Notes: generated by a model not told the origin, from the letters alone. 41,760 bases of DNA from Candidatus Alloruminococcus vanvlietii (GCA_904420505.1 CAJFVS010000077.1:1-41760), one strand, 5' to 3'; counted from the first letter of the stretch, positions 1 through 8,974 are shown. Numbers and translations: made by a program.

Positions 1-812
1 AAATTTTAAACAGCGATAAAATTTATCAAGAAAACGAAGAATTAAAAGAAGAAATCCGCCGGTTAAACGAAATGCTGGTGGATTACGACCGCTACAAGGC
101 TGAAAACGAACAGTACAAGGAATTTTTAAACCTAAAAGAAGAAAACCCCGATTTTACTTTTGCGCCGGCTTCGGTGATTGGGCGCGACCCCAACGACCGG
201 TTTGGTTCGTTTACCATTGACAAAGGCTCGCTTGACGGCATTGAGCTGTACGACCCGGTTATCACCGCCGATGGGCTGGTGGGGCGCGTTTACCAGGTGG
301 GGACGATTTCTTCCAAGGTGATGACGATTTTGGACCCGCAAATCAATGTGGGGTCGTTTGTGTCCTCCACGCGCGATACCGGCATCACCACCGGCGAGCT
401 GGAGCTGTCTTTGGAAGGGCGCTGCAAGCTTATGTACCTTTCGCGCGACAGCGAAGCGAGCCCGGGCGATTTGGTTATCACTTCCGGCACCGGCGGGGTG
501 TTCCCGCGCAACTTGATTATCGGCAACATTGTGGAAGTTTTGCCCGAAGCGCACGGCAACTCCTATTACGCGGTGATTGAGCCCATTGTGGACATCGACT
601 CGGTGAAAGAGGTATTTGTCATCACCTCCTTCCGCGGGCAGGGTTCGGGCACGGATATGCAAGAGGAACTGCCCCAAGAGGATACCTCTTCGGATGCGTC
701 TTCTTCTCAAAGCTCCACGGTTTCTTCCCCGCAAACCTCTTCCCAGGTCAGCAGCGCTTCTTCGGGGCAAACCTCTTCGGCCTCCTCCCAAACCACTTCC
801 ACAACGCGTTAG
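1..812 (+). CDS. mreC: MreC, rod-shape-determining protein (5' end missing)
   Basis: Cell-shape scaffold protein outside the membrane that links MreB/MreD to the peptidoglycan elongation synthases. The reading frame is already open at base 3, so the N-terminal membrane anchor lies to the left of the window. The visible part begins with a Glu/Lys/Asn-rich coiled coil up to about base 130, followed by the beta-barrel MreC core (GRDPNDRFGSFTIDKGS, then GLVGRV and VTSGTGGVFPRNLIIG-like strands, here ITSGTGGVFPRNLIIG). The last 50 or so residues are a Ser/Gln/Thr-rich tail of low complexity, which is common in Clostridia. The first internal ATG (base 72) lies inside the coiled coil and is not the start. 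mreD follows after 12 bases, as in the usual mre operon. Confidence 0.95.
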   Translation, partial: ILNSDKIYQENEELKEEIRRLNEMLVDYDRYKAENEQYKEFLNLKEENPDFTFAPASVIGRDPNDRFGSFTIDKGSLDGIELYDPVITADGLVGRVYQVGTISSKVMTILDPQINVGSFVSSTRDTGITTGELELSLEGRCKLMYLSRDSEASPGDLVITSGTGGVFPRNLIIGNIVEVLPEAHGNSYYAVIEPIVDIDSVKEVFVITSFRGQGSGTDMQEELPQEDTSSDASSSQSSTVSSPQTSSQVSSASSGQTSSASSQTTSTTR

Positions 813-824
813 GGGGCGGGGTTT

Positions 825-1343
825 ATGCAGAAAAAGAACTGGTTTCTTGTTTTAAAATGGAGCGTTTACGCCCTGCTGCTTTTGTTTTGTTTTGTTTTGC
901 AAACCACCCCCGGCCTGTTTGAGCTATTTGGCACCAAGCCCTTGTGGGTAATGGTTTTGGCCATTGTGGTGGCCGCTTTTGAGCGCGAACTGCCCGCTGC
1001 GGTTTTTGGCTGCATTGCCGGGCTTTTGTGCGATTCTTCAGCAGGGCGCTTAATGGGCTTTTACGGGCTGTTGCTGCTGTTTGCCTGCATGGGGCTATCG
1101 CTTTTGTTTTCGTTTTTGATTCGCAGGGTGCTGCCAACGGTGATGGCCTTTTGCGGGCTGGCGCTTTTATGCATCCTCACCATTGACTTTTTCTTTTTAT
1201 ATGTTTTACCCGGGTTTGGGGGCGCTTCGCTGGCGTATTTATACAAAATACTGCCCACCGTTTCCTTATCCATCGTCGTTTCCTCTTTGCTGTATTTGGC
1301 GGTGCGCTATGTGCACATGCTGGCAGAGCAGCACACAGAATAA
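825..1343 (+). CDS. mreD: MreD, rod-shape-determining membrane protein
   Basis: Integral membrane partner of MreC in the elongasome. The 172-residue length is normal for MreD. Hydrophobic segments are visible throughout (for example around residues 10-30, 40-65, 75-100, 105-130 and 140-160), with short polar loops; sequence identity in this family is low, so the call rests on length, hydrophobicity and position between mreC and the PBP2 gene. The start ATG follows a GGGGCGGGG purine tract 3-10 bases upstream, which is a poor but usable ribosome site; translation may be coupled to mreC. Confidence 0.9.
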   Translation: MQKKNWFLVLKWSVYALLLLFCFVLQTTPGLFELFGTKPLWVMVLAIVVAAFERELPAAVFGCIAGLLCDSSAGRLMGFYGLLLLFACMGLSLLFSFLIRRVLPTVMAFCGLALLCILTIDFFFLYVLPGFGGASLAYLYKILPTVSLSIVVSSLLYLAVRYVHMLAEQHTE

Positions 1344-1373
1344 ATTTCAAATGTCTTAAAAAGGATTCTAACT

Positions 1374-3473
1374 ATGAACAAAGCCAATTCCCGTGTCCGT
1401 CTGGCAGTGTTAATCGGCATACTGGTTGTGCTGTTTTCGGTTTTTGCCATACGGTTGCTAAAATTCCAGATTATTGATGGGGAAGAGTACCGCGAGATGT
1501 CCGTGCAGGGCAGCTACGCGCAGGTAAGCCTAAAAGCCGTGCGCGGCGAGGTGCTGGATGTCAACCTGGAGCCGATTATCGCCAACCGCGAAGGCTACAG
1601 CGTGGTGTTTTACCGCGCGTTTATGCCCCAGGGCGAAGAAAACGACATCATCCTGCGCTTAAACGACATTTTGCTGGAACGGGGCGAATCCCATATCGAC
1701 AACCTGCCCATCTCGCAGCAGGAGCCGTACGCGTTTACGGAGGGTTCGGATTCGGCCATTTCCCGCCTGAAAACGTTTTTGGACTTGCAGCCTTATTCCA
1801 CGGTGGAAAACGTGGTGGATGCATTGATTGAACGCTATGACCTGCAAAATTACACCCCGGCCCAGCAGCGGCTGTTGATGGGCGTGCGCTATGAAATGGA
1901 GCAGCGCGGGTTTAACAATTCCACGGTGTATACCTTTGCAGAGGATATTAGCATGGAAACCGTCACCCGCATTAAGGAAAATTCCCATTTGCTAAGCGGG
2001 GTGGAAATTGAAGAAACCCCTGTGCGCGATTATACCGAGGCCGCTTCCATGCCGCATATAGCCGGCGTGATAGGCCCCATTTACGCCGAAGAATATGCCG
2101 AACTAAAAGAGCAGGGCTACCAAATGAACGATACCATTGGCAAATACGGCGTAGAAAGCGTATTTGAAGAGTACCTGCGGGGCATCAACGGCTCTTTGGC
2201 CATTGCGTTTGATTCCAAAGGCAATGTGCTTGAACAAAATGAGACAACCCCCGCCACCCCCGGCAATACGGTGGTGCTTTCTATAGACAACCGCATACAA
2301 AAAATTGCCCAGCAGGCGCTGGAAGACCAAATCCAGTATTTGAACCTTTACGGGCGCGAAGGCTTGGGCAAAGAAACCAACGGCGGGTGCGCCATTGCGG
2401 TGGATGTAAAAACCGGCAAAATTATCTGCAGCGTAACCGCACCCACCTACACCTATGAGGATTACCAGTACAATTACGCCTCGCTTTTGGATGAGACGCT
2501 CAATTCCCCCTTGCTCAACCGCCCGATGATGGGTTTGTACGCACCGGGTTCTTCCTTTAAGCCGGTTGTGTCGGTTGCGGGCTTAAACGAAGGGGTGATC
2601 ACCCCTTCCACCCTTATCAACTGCACCCGCGTTTACCGGTATTTTGCACCTTCTTATACCCCCTCCTGCCTGGGGTACCACGGCAACATCAACGTGGTGG
2701 GGGCTTTGCGGGAATCCTGCAACTATTTTTATTATGAAACCGGGCGCCTATTGGGGATTGACAATGTCTCCAAATACGCAACCATGTTCGGTTTGGGAAA
2801 AAAAACCGGGGTAGAGGTGCCCGAAGCCACCGGCCATGCGGATTCGCGCGAGTACCGCAAAAGCGCAGGGTACTCCTATTACAGCGGCGATATCCTGCAA
2901 GCGTCCATCGGCCAGGGGTATAACTTCTTTACCCCCATCCAGCTGGCTTCTTACACCGCTACGCTGGCAAACCAGGGCAAGCGCATGAAAATAAGCCTGG
3001 TGGATTCGATTTACTCGTACAACCTGGATGAAAAGCTTTACACCTTTGAACCGGAAGTACTGGATTCCTTTGAGCTTGACCAAACCATTTGGGATACGGT
3101 AAAAGAGGGCATGGTGGAGGTTTCGCGCATTGGTACGGCGCAGTATGTATTTGCCAACTACCCCTATGACGTAGCCGCCAAAACCGGCACCCCGGAAACC
3201 ACCAGCGCGCCGAACGCCATCTTTATTGCCTATGCCCCGGCCGACGACCCGCAGATTGCCGTGGCAGTGGTGCTGGAAAAAGGCTATTACGGCTACAACG
3301 CCGGCGTGGTTGCCAAAGCGATTTTTGACGCATATTTCTTCCCGGATGAGCCGGCAGACCCCATTTTACCCAATTCGTCGGGCACCACTTCTTCCCAAAT
3401 GGCGCAGGATGCTTCCTCCGCACAAAGCCAAACATCCAGCACAGCTTCCGGCAGCCAAAGCACAGCCCCATAA
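1374..3473 (+). CDS. mrdA: Penicillin-binding protein 2 (elongation transpeptidase)
   Basis: Class B PBP that cross-links peptidoglycan during side-wall elongation with RodA and MreCD. One membrane segment at about residues 10-28 anchors the protein; a pedestal/dimerisation region runs to about residue 300, then the transpeptidase domain. The three active-site motifs are present: S393-x-x-K396 in GSSFKP, S448-C-N450, and K603-T-G605 in AKTGTP. The length of 699 residues is normal, and the last 30 or so are a Ser/Gln/Thr-rich tail like that of MreC. The ribosome site is AAAGGAT upstream of ATG 1374, 30 bases after mreD, so the three genes are probably one operon. The rodA gene that often follows is not here. 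Confidence 0.95.
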   Translation: MNKANSRVRLAVLIGILVVLFSVFAIRLLKFQIIDGEEYREMSVQGSYAQVSLKAVRGEVLDVNLEPIIANREGYSVVFYRAFMPQGEENDIILRLNDILLERGESHIDNLPISQQEPYAFTEGSDSAISRLKTFLDLQPYSTVENVVDALIERYDLQNYTPAQQRLLMGVRYEMEQRGFNNSTVYTFAEDISMETVTRIKENSHLLSGVEIEETPVRDYTEAASMPHIAGVIGPIYAEEYAELKEQGYQMNDTIGKYGVESVFEEYLRGINGSLAIAFDSKGNVLEQNETTPATPGNTVVLSIDNRIQKIAQQALEDQIQYLNLYGREGLGKETNGGCAIAVDVKTGKIICSVTAPTYTYEDYQYNYASLLDETLNSPLLNRPMMGLYAPGSSFKPVVSVAGLNEGVITPSTLINCTRVYRYFAPSYTPSCLGYHGNINVVGALRESCNYFYYETGRLLGIDNVSKYATMFGLGKKTGVEVPEATGHADSREYRKSAGYSYYSGDILQASIGQGYNFFTPIQLASYTATLANQGKRMKISLVDSIYSYNLDEKLYTFEPEVLDSFELDQTIWDTVKEGMVEVSRIGTAQYVFANYPYDVAAKTGTPETTSAPNAIFIAYAPADDPQIAVAVVLEKGYYGYNAGVVAKAIFDAYFFPDEPADPILPNSSGTTSSQMAQDASSAQSQTSSTASGSQSTAP

Positions 3474-3580
3474 ATGGGATTTTGCTGGGTAGTTTGTAGA
3501 ATCTTTCTCCATAAGATTTTACAATTTTCACATTCAGGCATTTTATTTTGCGTTTTTGTTGTGGAATTTGTATAAAATCG

Positions 3581-3608
3581 TTGCTTTTTCAATTTTTTCG
3601 TTTATAAT
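3581..3608 (+). promoter_or_regulatory. Sigma-A-type promoter for the minD-like gene
   Basis: TTGCTT (3581-3586), a 16-base AT-rich spacer, and a perfect TATAAT (3603-3608), 20 bases before the minD-like start. The surrounding 3480-3600 stretch is AT-rich and has no gene. It implies that minD-mgsA can be transcribed separately from the mre/PBP2 genes. Confidence 0.65.
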
Positions 3609-3628
3609 GAAAGTTAAGGGCGTGTAGT

Positions 3629-4366
3629 ATGGAAACCCAAATCTGTTTAATAACCTCCGGCAAAGGCGGCGTAGGGAAATCCAGCGCTTGCGTGATGTTG
3701 GGCTTATCCCTTGCCAAAAAAGGCAAGCGCGTACTGCTGTGCGAATTGGATGCCGGTTTGCGCAGCTGTGATATTATGGCCGGGGTTGCTTCCCAGGTGG
3801 TATACGATTTGGACGATATCCTGCAAAAACGCTGTGCGCCTGCCAAAGCCGTTTTGGCTCACAGCCAATATTCCACATTGCATATCATCCCAGCGCCGGC
3901 AAAACCTGTCCAAGGGGTACAAGCCTCGGCGCTTTTGCACGTGATGGAGGGTTTCTCCCCGTATTATGACTGTATTTTGGTCGATTCCCCCGCGGGTTTG
4001 GGCCAAGGGTTTGATATTGGCGCGCAAATTGCCACCCGCGCGTTGGTGGTGGTAACGCCTGACCCTGTGTGCGTGCGCGACGCGTTCCTTACCGGGCGCA
4101 TGTTAGAAGATTTTGGCGTGCAGGACCGGCGGCTGCTTATCAACCGGCTGCCCAGCCGTTTTAAAGGGTATGAAACCCTGCCGGATTTGGACGCGGTGAT
4201 TGACCAAACCGAAATGCAGCTTATCGGGGTTATCCCGGAAGATTTGCGTTTAAGCCAATGGCTTGCCAAAGGCGAATGCACCCAGGTAACCGGGCCCATT
4301 GCACGGGCTTATATGAATGTTGCTTCCCGCTTGTTAGGGGAAGAATGCGAACTGCTTATACAATAG
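3629..4366 (+). CDS. minD: MinD/ParA-family septum-site ATPase, short form
   Basis: Deviant-Walker-A ATPase of the MinD/ParA family, which in the cell normally recruits MinC to the membrane to block polar septation. The P-loop GKGGVGKS sits at residues 11-18 with the signature lysine K12, followed by CELDAGLRSCDIMAG (switch I region) and ILVDSPAG (Walker B-like). At 245 residues it is shorter than typical MinD (about 265), and the C-terminus does not end in the usual Lys/Phe/Leu-rich amphipathic membrane-targeting helix. Position between the mre/PBP2 genes and mgsA matches the clostridial mre-min-mgsA neighbourhood, but minC and minE are not adjacent. MinD is the best call; another ParA-like role cannot be excluded. 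The ribosome site is weak (AAGGGCG). Confidence 0.8.
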   Translation: METQICLITSGKGGVGKSSACVMLGLSLAKKGKRVLLCELDAGLRSCDIMAGVASQVVYDLDDILQKRCAPAKAVLAHSQYSTLHIIPAPAKPVQGVQASALLHVMEGFSPYYDCILVDSPAGLGQGFDIGAQIATRALVVVTPDPVCVRDAFLTGRMLEDFGVQDRRLLINRLPSRFKGYETLPDLDAVIDQTEMQLIGVIPEDLRLSQWLAKGECTQVTGPIARAYMNVASRLLGEECELLIQ

Positions 4367-4426
4367 ATTCAAACCGCAAACTTACATACACAAACCACAC
4401 AACCGCCGGAAAAGGAGATGACACAG

Positions 4427-4831
4427 ATGAATATTGCATTGATTGCACATGACTCCAAAAAAGAATTAATGGTTCAGTTCTGCATTGCATATTGCGGTGT
4501 GCTCAGCCGCCACAACTTGTGTGGCACAGGCACCACCGGTAAATTGGTTTCTGAAGCGACTGGCTTGCATATTGTACAATTTTTAAGCGGAGAGCACGGC
4601 GGCGACCAGCAGATTGCTTCCCGCATCGCCTGCAACGAAATTGACCTTCTGCTGTTTTTCCGTGACCCCATTAACCCTGCTGCCACCGAACCCAACGACG
4701 CCGATCTTCTGCGTTTGTGCGATGTTCACAACATCCCGGTAGCTACCAACATTGCCACTGCGGAAGTGCTCATCCACGGGTTGGAACGCGGGGATTTGGA
4801 CTGGCGCAATATTGTAAACCCCACCCGCTAA
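4427..4831 (+). CDS. mgsA: Methylglyoxal synthase
   Basis: Converts dihydroxyacetone phosphate to methylglyoxal and phosphate, a phosphate-recovering bypass of lower glycolysis in the cytoplasm. The protein of 134 residues begins [16 protein letters not shown], typical of the family, and carries the GTGTTG phosphate-binding loop, a GGDQQIA segment and FFRDP. I choose the ATG at 4427 rather than the in-frame ATG at 4418, because AAAGGAG (4411-4417) abuts the earlier codon and is properly spaced only for 4427. Its place downstream of minD is conserved in Clostridia. Confidence 0.95.
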   Translation: MNIALIAHDSKKELMVQFCIAYCGVLSRHNLCGTGTTGKLVSEATGLHIVQFLSGEHGGDQQIASRIACNEIDLLLFFRDPINPAATEPNDADLLRLCDVHNIPVATNIATAEVLIHGLERGDLDWRNIVNPTR

Positions 4832-4865
4832 CCAATATTTGAAAACCCAATACCACAAAAAGCAT

Positions 4866-5097
4866 AAAGAAGGATTTATAAAAGGTTTTGGCCCCTGCCT
4901 TTAAGAGAAACGCGCCGTTTGGCTGCAAGCGCGTTGGCAAGCCCAAACCGGGTGACGCCCTTCTTGCTGGTGTTTGCCCGTATCCCCGCGTTAAGGGGGC
5001 CAAAGTGGAAAGCAAAACGCTTGCTTTCAATGAGGGTGGTACCGCGAAGACTGTTGTCCTCGTCCCTGTAGCAATATAGGGGCGGGGTCTATTTTTT
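4866..5097 (+). promoter_or_regulatory. T-box leader, Asp-type specifier, upstream of hisS-aspS
   Basis: T-box riboswitch that senses uncharged tRNA and controls read-through. Seen directly: the conserved T-box bulge GGGTGGTACCGCG at 5034-5046; a following terminator whose arms are about 5057-5068 and 5080-5091 with a run of T to 5097; and a stem I closed by AAGAAGG (4867-4873) pairing with CCTTCTT (4959-4965). Just inside the 3' side of stem I is GGTGACGC, so the specifier is most simply GAC (4954-4956), an Asp codon. This fits the aspS gene of the downstream operon. The specifier is read by eye, without a covariance model. A promoter for the leader is not obvious (a weak TTGAAA at 4839). 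Confidence 0.8.
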
Positions 5098-5343
5098 TGC
5101 AGCGCATTTGGGCCAAAAGCATTTTCCGCTTTTTGCAAAAACCGGGGAAAACCTTGCCGCGCCGTTTGCCGGCAGCCTGCCGGGCCAAAACGGCCGTGGC
5201 CTTTGGCGAATGCTTTTTTGCCCCGGCTTTGGAAAGGGCAGCCTTTGCCCTTTGCTGTACGCCTGCCCGAGCGCAGCGCAGGCAGAAAGGCTTGCCGGGC
5301 TTTGGGGAAAGCCCCATTTTCGCCGGCTTTTGGCCCGCTTATA
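5098..5343 (+). other. GC-rich spacer between T-box and hisS promoter
   Basis: About 245 bases with no convincing gene. Several frames are open on both strands because stop codons are rare, but none has a ribosome site, family resemblance or clean boundary. The stretch is rich in TTTGCC/GGCAAA and CCGGC words, like other spacers in this window. It lies between the T-box terminator and the second promoter. Confidence 0.5.
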
Positions 5344-5372
5344 TTGACAAATCCCGTACATTTTTGTACAGT
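5344..5372 (+). promoter_or_regulatory. Sigma-A-type promoter directly upstream of hisS
   Basis: Perfect TTGACA (5344-5349), 17-base spacer, TACAGT (5367-5372), 44 bases before the hisS start. The spacer and -10 overlap the dyad GTACATTTTTGTAC (5356-5369), which could be an operator. A promoter here would start transcripts downstream of the T-box and so bypass tRNA control. Confidence 0.65.
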
Positions 5373-5415
5373 GGATGCAAACCGCTTTGTGTTTTGATAA
5401 GAAAGGATGACCCAT

Positions 5416-6744
5416 ATGCCACTTTTGACAACGGCGCCGCGCGGCACGCAGGACGTGCTGCCCCAAAACAGCTACAAATGGCAGTTTATTGAAAAAACCG
5501 CCCTGGATACCGCCCGTTTGTTCGGGTTTAAAGAAATTCGCTTTCCCACCTTTGAGCATACCGAACTGTTCAACCGCTCGGTGGGGGACACCACCGACGT
5601 GGTGCAAAAAGAAATGTACACCTTTGAAGACAAAGGCAACCGTTCCATCACCCTGCGCCCCGAAGGCACCGCCGGCACCTTGCGCGCCGTGCTGCAAAAC
5701 GGCCTGTTAAACGACGCTTTGCCCCAAAAGCTGTGCTATCTGGTGTCCTGCTTCCGGTATGAAAAGCCCCAGGCAGGCAGGCTGCGGGAATTTCACCAGT
5801 TTGGCGTAGAAATGCTGGGTTCGCAAAGCCCCAGCGCGGATGTGGAAGTGATTTTGCTGGCAAAATCCATCTTCGATACCCTGAAAATTCAAAATATTGA
5901 CCTGCACATCAACTCCATCGGCTGCCCCAAGTGCCGCAGTGAATACCACAAGGCGCTTATTTCCTATTTTAATTCCTACAAAGACCAGCTTTGCGAAACC
6001 TGCCAGAGCAGATTGGAGAAAAACCCCATGCGCATCCTGGACTGCAAAAGCCCGGTCTGCTCCAAGATTGCAGCCGGCGCGCCGGTGGTGCTGGATTATC
6101 TGTGCGAAGACTGCCAAACCCACTTTGACAAGGTACAATCGCTGTTAAAAGCCTGCGGCGTTTCGTTTTCCATTGACCCGCACATTGTAAGGGGATTAGA
6201 CTATTACACCAAAACGGTGTTTGAATTTGTTTCCCAAAACATCGGCGCGCAGGGCACCGTTTGCGGCGGCGGCCGGTACGACGGATTGATTGAAACCTTA
6301 GGCGGGCCCTCCACCCCGGCGCTGGGCTTTGGCATGGGGCTGGAACGCCTGCTGCTTTTGTTAGAGCAAACCCCCGAAGCTTACCCGCCGGAAAAGCGCT
6401 GCGACCTGTACATTGCGCCGCTGGGGGAAGAAGCCACCGCCAAAGCGGCCCAGTTAGCCGTTGGGCTTCGGCAGGAGGGTTTTCGCTGCGAATACGATTT
6501 GATGGGCAAATCGGCCAAGGCGCAGATGAAATACGCCAACAAGCTGGGCGCGCATTTTACCCTGGTTTTGGGCGATAACGAACTGCAAACCGGCAAGGCG
6601 GCGCTTAAAAATATGGACACCGGCGAAGCCCGCGAGGTGGACCTGGAAACCGGGGTACTGTCCGCCTTGTACGACGAGGGCATTGCCCAAACCATACACA
6701 ACATCACCCAGGATATCGAACACTTGATGAAAGAGGAGAGGTAA
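5416..6744 (+). CDS. hisS: Histidyl-tRNA synthetase
   Basis: Class II synthetase that charges tRNA-His. The N-terminal catalytic domain carries motif 2 (RPEGTAGTLR) and the His-specific GGGRYDGL segment; the middle insertion has the paired Cys pattern (CPKC, CETC, then a further Cys pair) common in Firmicute HisRS; the last 100 or so residues form the anticodon-binding domain. I place the start at ATG 5416 (442 residues) rather than the in-frame ATG 5407, because GAAAGG (5401-5406) abuts the latter. aspS follows after four bases, forming the common hisS-aspS operon. Confidence 0.95.
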   Translation: MPLLTTAPRGTQDVLPQNSYKWQFIEKTALDTARLFGFKEIRFPTFEHTELFNRSVGDTTDVVQKEMYTFEDKGNRSITLRPEGTAGTLRAVLQNGLLNDALPQKLCYLVSCFRYEKPQAGRLREFHQFGVEMLGSQSPSADVEVILLAKSIFDTLKIQNIDLHINSIGCPKCRSEYHKALISYFNSYKDQLCETCQSRLEKNPMRILDCKSPVCSKIAAGAPVVLDYLCEDCQTHFDKVQSLLKACGVSFSIDPHIVRGLDYYTKTVFEFVSQNIGAQGTVCGGGRYDGLIETLGGPSTPALGFGMGLERLLLLLEQTPEAYPPEKRCDLYIAPLGEEATAKAAQLAVGLRQEGFRCEYDLMGKSAKAQMKYANKLGAHFTLVLGDNELQTGKAALKNMDTGEAREVDLETGVLSALYDEGIAQTIHNITQDIEHLMKEER

Positions 6745-6748
6745 AACC

Positions 6749-8533
6749 ATGGCAGAAACAATGGGCAATTTAAAGCGCACCGATTACTGCGCGCATTTTG
6801 GTTTGGAAAACGAAGGGCAGGAGGTTGTGGTATGCGGCTGGGCGCAGCGCACCCGCGATTTGGGCAACCTGGTGTTTATCGATTTGCGCGACCGCACCGG
6901 CATTATCCAGCTGGCGTTTGATGACATGACCGACCGCGAGGTATTCCAAAAAGCCGCCTCGGTGCGCGCGGAATTTGTTTTGTGCGCCAAAGGGGTTGTG
7001 CGCAAGCGCGAAAGCGTCAACCACGATATCCCCACCGGCATGATTGAGGTGTACGTACACGAGCTGCGCATTTTGGCGAAATCTTTAACCCCGCCGTTTG
7101 AGATTACCGCCGAAACCAACGTAAAAGAGGAGCTTCGCATGAAGCACCGCTATTTGGACCTGCGCCGCGCACCCTTGCAAAACGCCATTATGATGCGCCA
7201 CAAAATTGCCAAAAGCGCCCGCGATTACTTTGACAAGCAGGGCTTTTTGGAGATTGAAACCCCTATGCTCATCCGTTCCACCCCCGAAGGCGCGCGCGAT
7301 TACCTGGTGCCCTCCAGGGTGAACAAGGGCTGCTTTTATGCGCTGCCCCAGTCGCCCCAGCAGTATAAGCAGCTGCTCATGCTCTCGGGGTTTGACCGTT
7401 ATATGCAGATTGCCAGGTGCTTCCGCGACGAGGACCTGCGCGCCGACCGCCAGCCCGAATTTACCCAAATTGACCTGGAAATGTCCTTTGTGGATGAAAA
7501 CGACGTGATGGAGGTTGTGGAAGGGTTTATTCACCATGTGTTCAAAGAAGTACTGGATGTGGACATCCCGCTGCCATTGCCCCGCATGCCTTACGATGAA
7601 GCCATGAACCGCTTTGGCTCGGACAAGCCCGACACCCGCTTTGGCTTGGAGCTTGTGGATTTGGCTTCTGCTTTGCCCAATTGCGGCTTTAAGGTGTTTT
7701 CCGACGCGCTTGCAAACGGCGGCTCGGTGCGGGCCATCAACGCCAAGGGGCTGGCTTCTTCGCTTACCAGAAAAGAAATTGACAAGTTAACAGACTTTGT
7801 AAAAACCTACCGCGCCCGCGGCCTTGCCTTTACCCGCATCACCGAGGAAGCTACTTCCTCCAGCTTTGAAAAATTCCTCACCCCCGAAGAAGTAGCGGCC
7901 ATTCATGCAGCAACCAACGCCGAAGTGGGCGACGTCATCCTGGTGGTGGCCGACCCCAAAGAGCAGGTTGTGTTCGATTCCCTGGGTGCCTTGCGCTGCC
8001 ATCTGGCGGAAAAATATAAGCTGTACGACCCCGACGCTTTCAACTTTTTGTGGGTGTGCGATTTCCCGCAGTTTGAATTCAGCGAGGAAGAAAACCGCTA
8101 TGTGGCCAAGCACCATCCTTTCACTTGCCCCAAAGAAGAGGATATCCCGCTGTTGGACACCGACAAGGCAAAGGTGCGCGCCAGGGCTTACGACATTGTG
8201 CTAAACGGCTGCGAAGCGGGCGGCGGCTCCATCCGTATCAACGATTCGGCTTTGCAGGCCAAAATGTTTGAGGCATTGGGTTTTACCCCCGAAGAAGCGC
8301 ACGCGCGCTTTGGCTATTTGTTAGACGCCTTCCAGTACGGCGTGCCCCCGCACGGCGGTTTGGCCTTTGGGCTGGACCGTTTGGTGATGCTCATGCTGAA
8401 AAAAGATTCCATCAAAGAGGTCATCGCATTCCCCAAAATGCAAAACGCCAACGAATTGATGACCGAATGCCCCGCACCGGTGGATGAGGCCCAGTTAAAA
8501 GAGCTTTGTATTGCGCTGGATATGCAAGAATAA
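6749..8533 (+). CDS. aspS: Aspartyl-tRNA synthetase, bacterial type
   Basis: Class II synthetase that charges tRNA-Asp, 594 residues, the usual length for the bacterial form. In order: N-terminal OB-fold anticodon domain (to about residue 110), the start of the catalytic domain with RSTPEGARDYLVPSR, motif 2 RCFRDEDLRADRQPEF, the GAD insertion domain specific to bacterial AspRS (about residues 290-420), and motif 3 GLAFGLDRLVMLM. The ribosome site GAGGAGAGG overlaps the end of hisS, so the two genes are translationally adjacent. Whether it is discriminating (Asp only) or also charges tRNA-Asn cannot be told without knowing if asnS is present in the genome. Confidence 0.96.
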   Translation: MAETMGNLKRTDYCAHFGLENEGQEVVVCGWAQRTRDLGNLVFIDLRDRTGIIQLAFDDMTDREVFQKAASVRAEFVLCAKGVVRKRESVNHDIPTGMIEVYVHELRILAKSLTPPFEITAETNVKEELRMKHRYLDLRRAPLQNAIMMRHKIAKSARDYFDKQGFLEIETPMLIRSTPEGARDYLVPSRVNKGCFYALPQSPQQYKQLLMLSGFDRYMQIARCFRDEDLRADRQPEFTQIDLEMSFVDENDVMEVVEGFIHHVFKEVLDVDIPLPLPRMPYDEAMNRFGSDKPDTRFGLELVDLASALPNCGFKVFSDALANGGSVRAINAKGLASSLTRKEIDKLTDFVKTYRARGLAFTRITEEATSSSFEKFLTPEEVAAIHAATNAEVGDVILVVADPKEQVVFDSLGALRCHLAEKYKLYDPDAFNFLWVCDFPQFEFSEEENRYVAKHHPFTCPKEEDIPLLDTDKAKVRARAYDIVLNGCEAGGGSIRINDSALQAKMFEALGFTPEEAHARFGYLLDAFQYGVPPHGGLAFGLDRLVMLMLKKDSIKEVIAFPKMQNANELMTECPAPVDEAQLKELCIALDMQE

Positions 8534-8563
8534 CCTTTTTTCGCCGCTTTAGGAGGTTTTGGC

Positions 8564-8971
8564 ATGAAATATTCCCGTTGGTGCTTCTGCCTGGCTTTGT
8601 GCGCGGCCCTGCTGCTGGGCGGCTGTGCTTTGCAGGGGCAAACACCTTCTTCCTCGGCAAGCATTGCCATGCCGCAGGAAGCAAACACCTGGCCCGAAAA
8701 CGATTTTACCAGCCAGATTCCAAAACCGCAGGCCGGGCAGATCACTTCCATCATCGACGACTCGGCAAACGGGCGCTTTACCGTTTCGCTTGACGATGTC
8801 ACCCGCGACGAAGTGGACGCGTATTTGTCCACCCTGCAGGAACAGGGCTTTGTCAAGGTAGAGCAGGGGGAAAACGATGTTTCCGGCGGGGTGCTGCTGC
8901 AAAAGGATAATACAACGCTTTCCATCGCCTATTCCGGCGATAGCTTCGGCATTCTCATCATTTGTCAATAA
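8564..8971 (+). CDS. Small secreted lipoprotein of unknown function
   Basis: 135 residues with a type II signal peptide: basic start, hydrophobic stretch, lipobox LGGC with the lipidated Cys21. A Ser-rich linker follows, then a compact domain with IPKPQAG and a pattern of beta strands around one Asp/Glu-rich helix (TRDEVDAYLSTLQEQGF). The arrangement resembles small clostridial lipoproteins with a DUF6591-like domain, but I cannot assign it firmly. AGGAGG lies 8 bases before the ATG. It follows aspS by 30 bases and may be its operon tail; a terminator follows at once. Confidence 0.8.
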   Translation: MKYSRWCFCLALCAALLLGGCALQGQTPSSSASIAMPQEANTWPENDFTSQIPKPQAGQITSIIDDSANGRFTVSLDDVTRDEVDAYLSTLQEQGFVKVEQGENDVSGGVLLQKDNTTLSIAYSGDSFGILIICQ

Positions 8972-8974
8972 ATC

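Noticed and set aside
132..791. 219-codon ORF antisense to mreC
   Set aside because: Opposite a clear MreC coding frame, no ribosome site, composition follows the sense codons.
4770..5447. 225-codon minus-strand ORF over the T-box, spacer and hisS start
   Set aside because: It crosses the T-box, the hisS promoter and the start of hisS and has no ribosome site or family resemblance.
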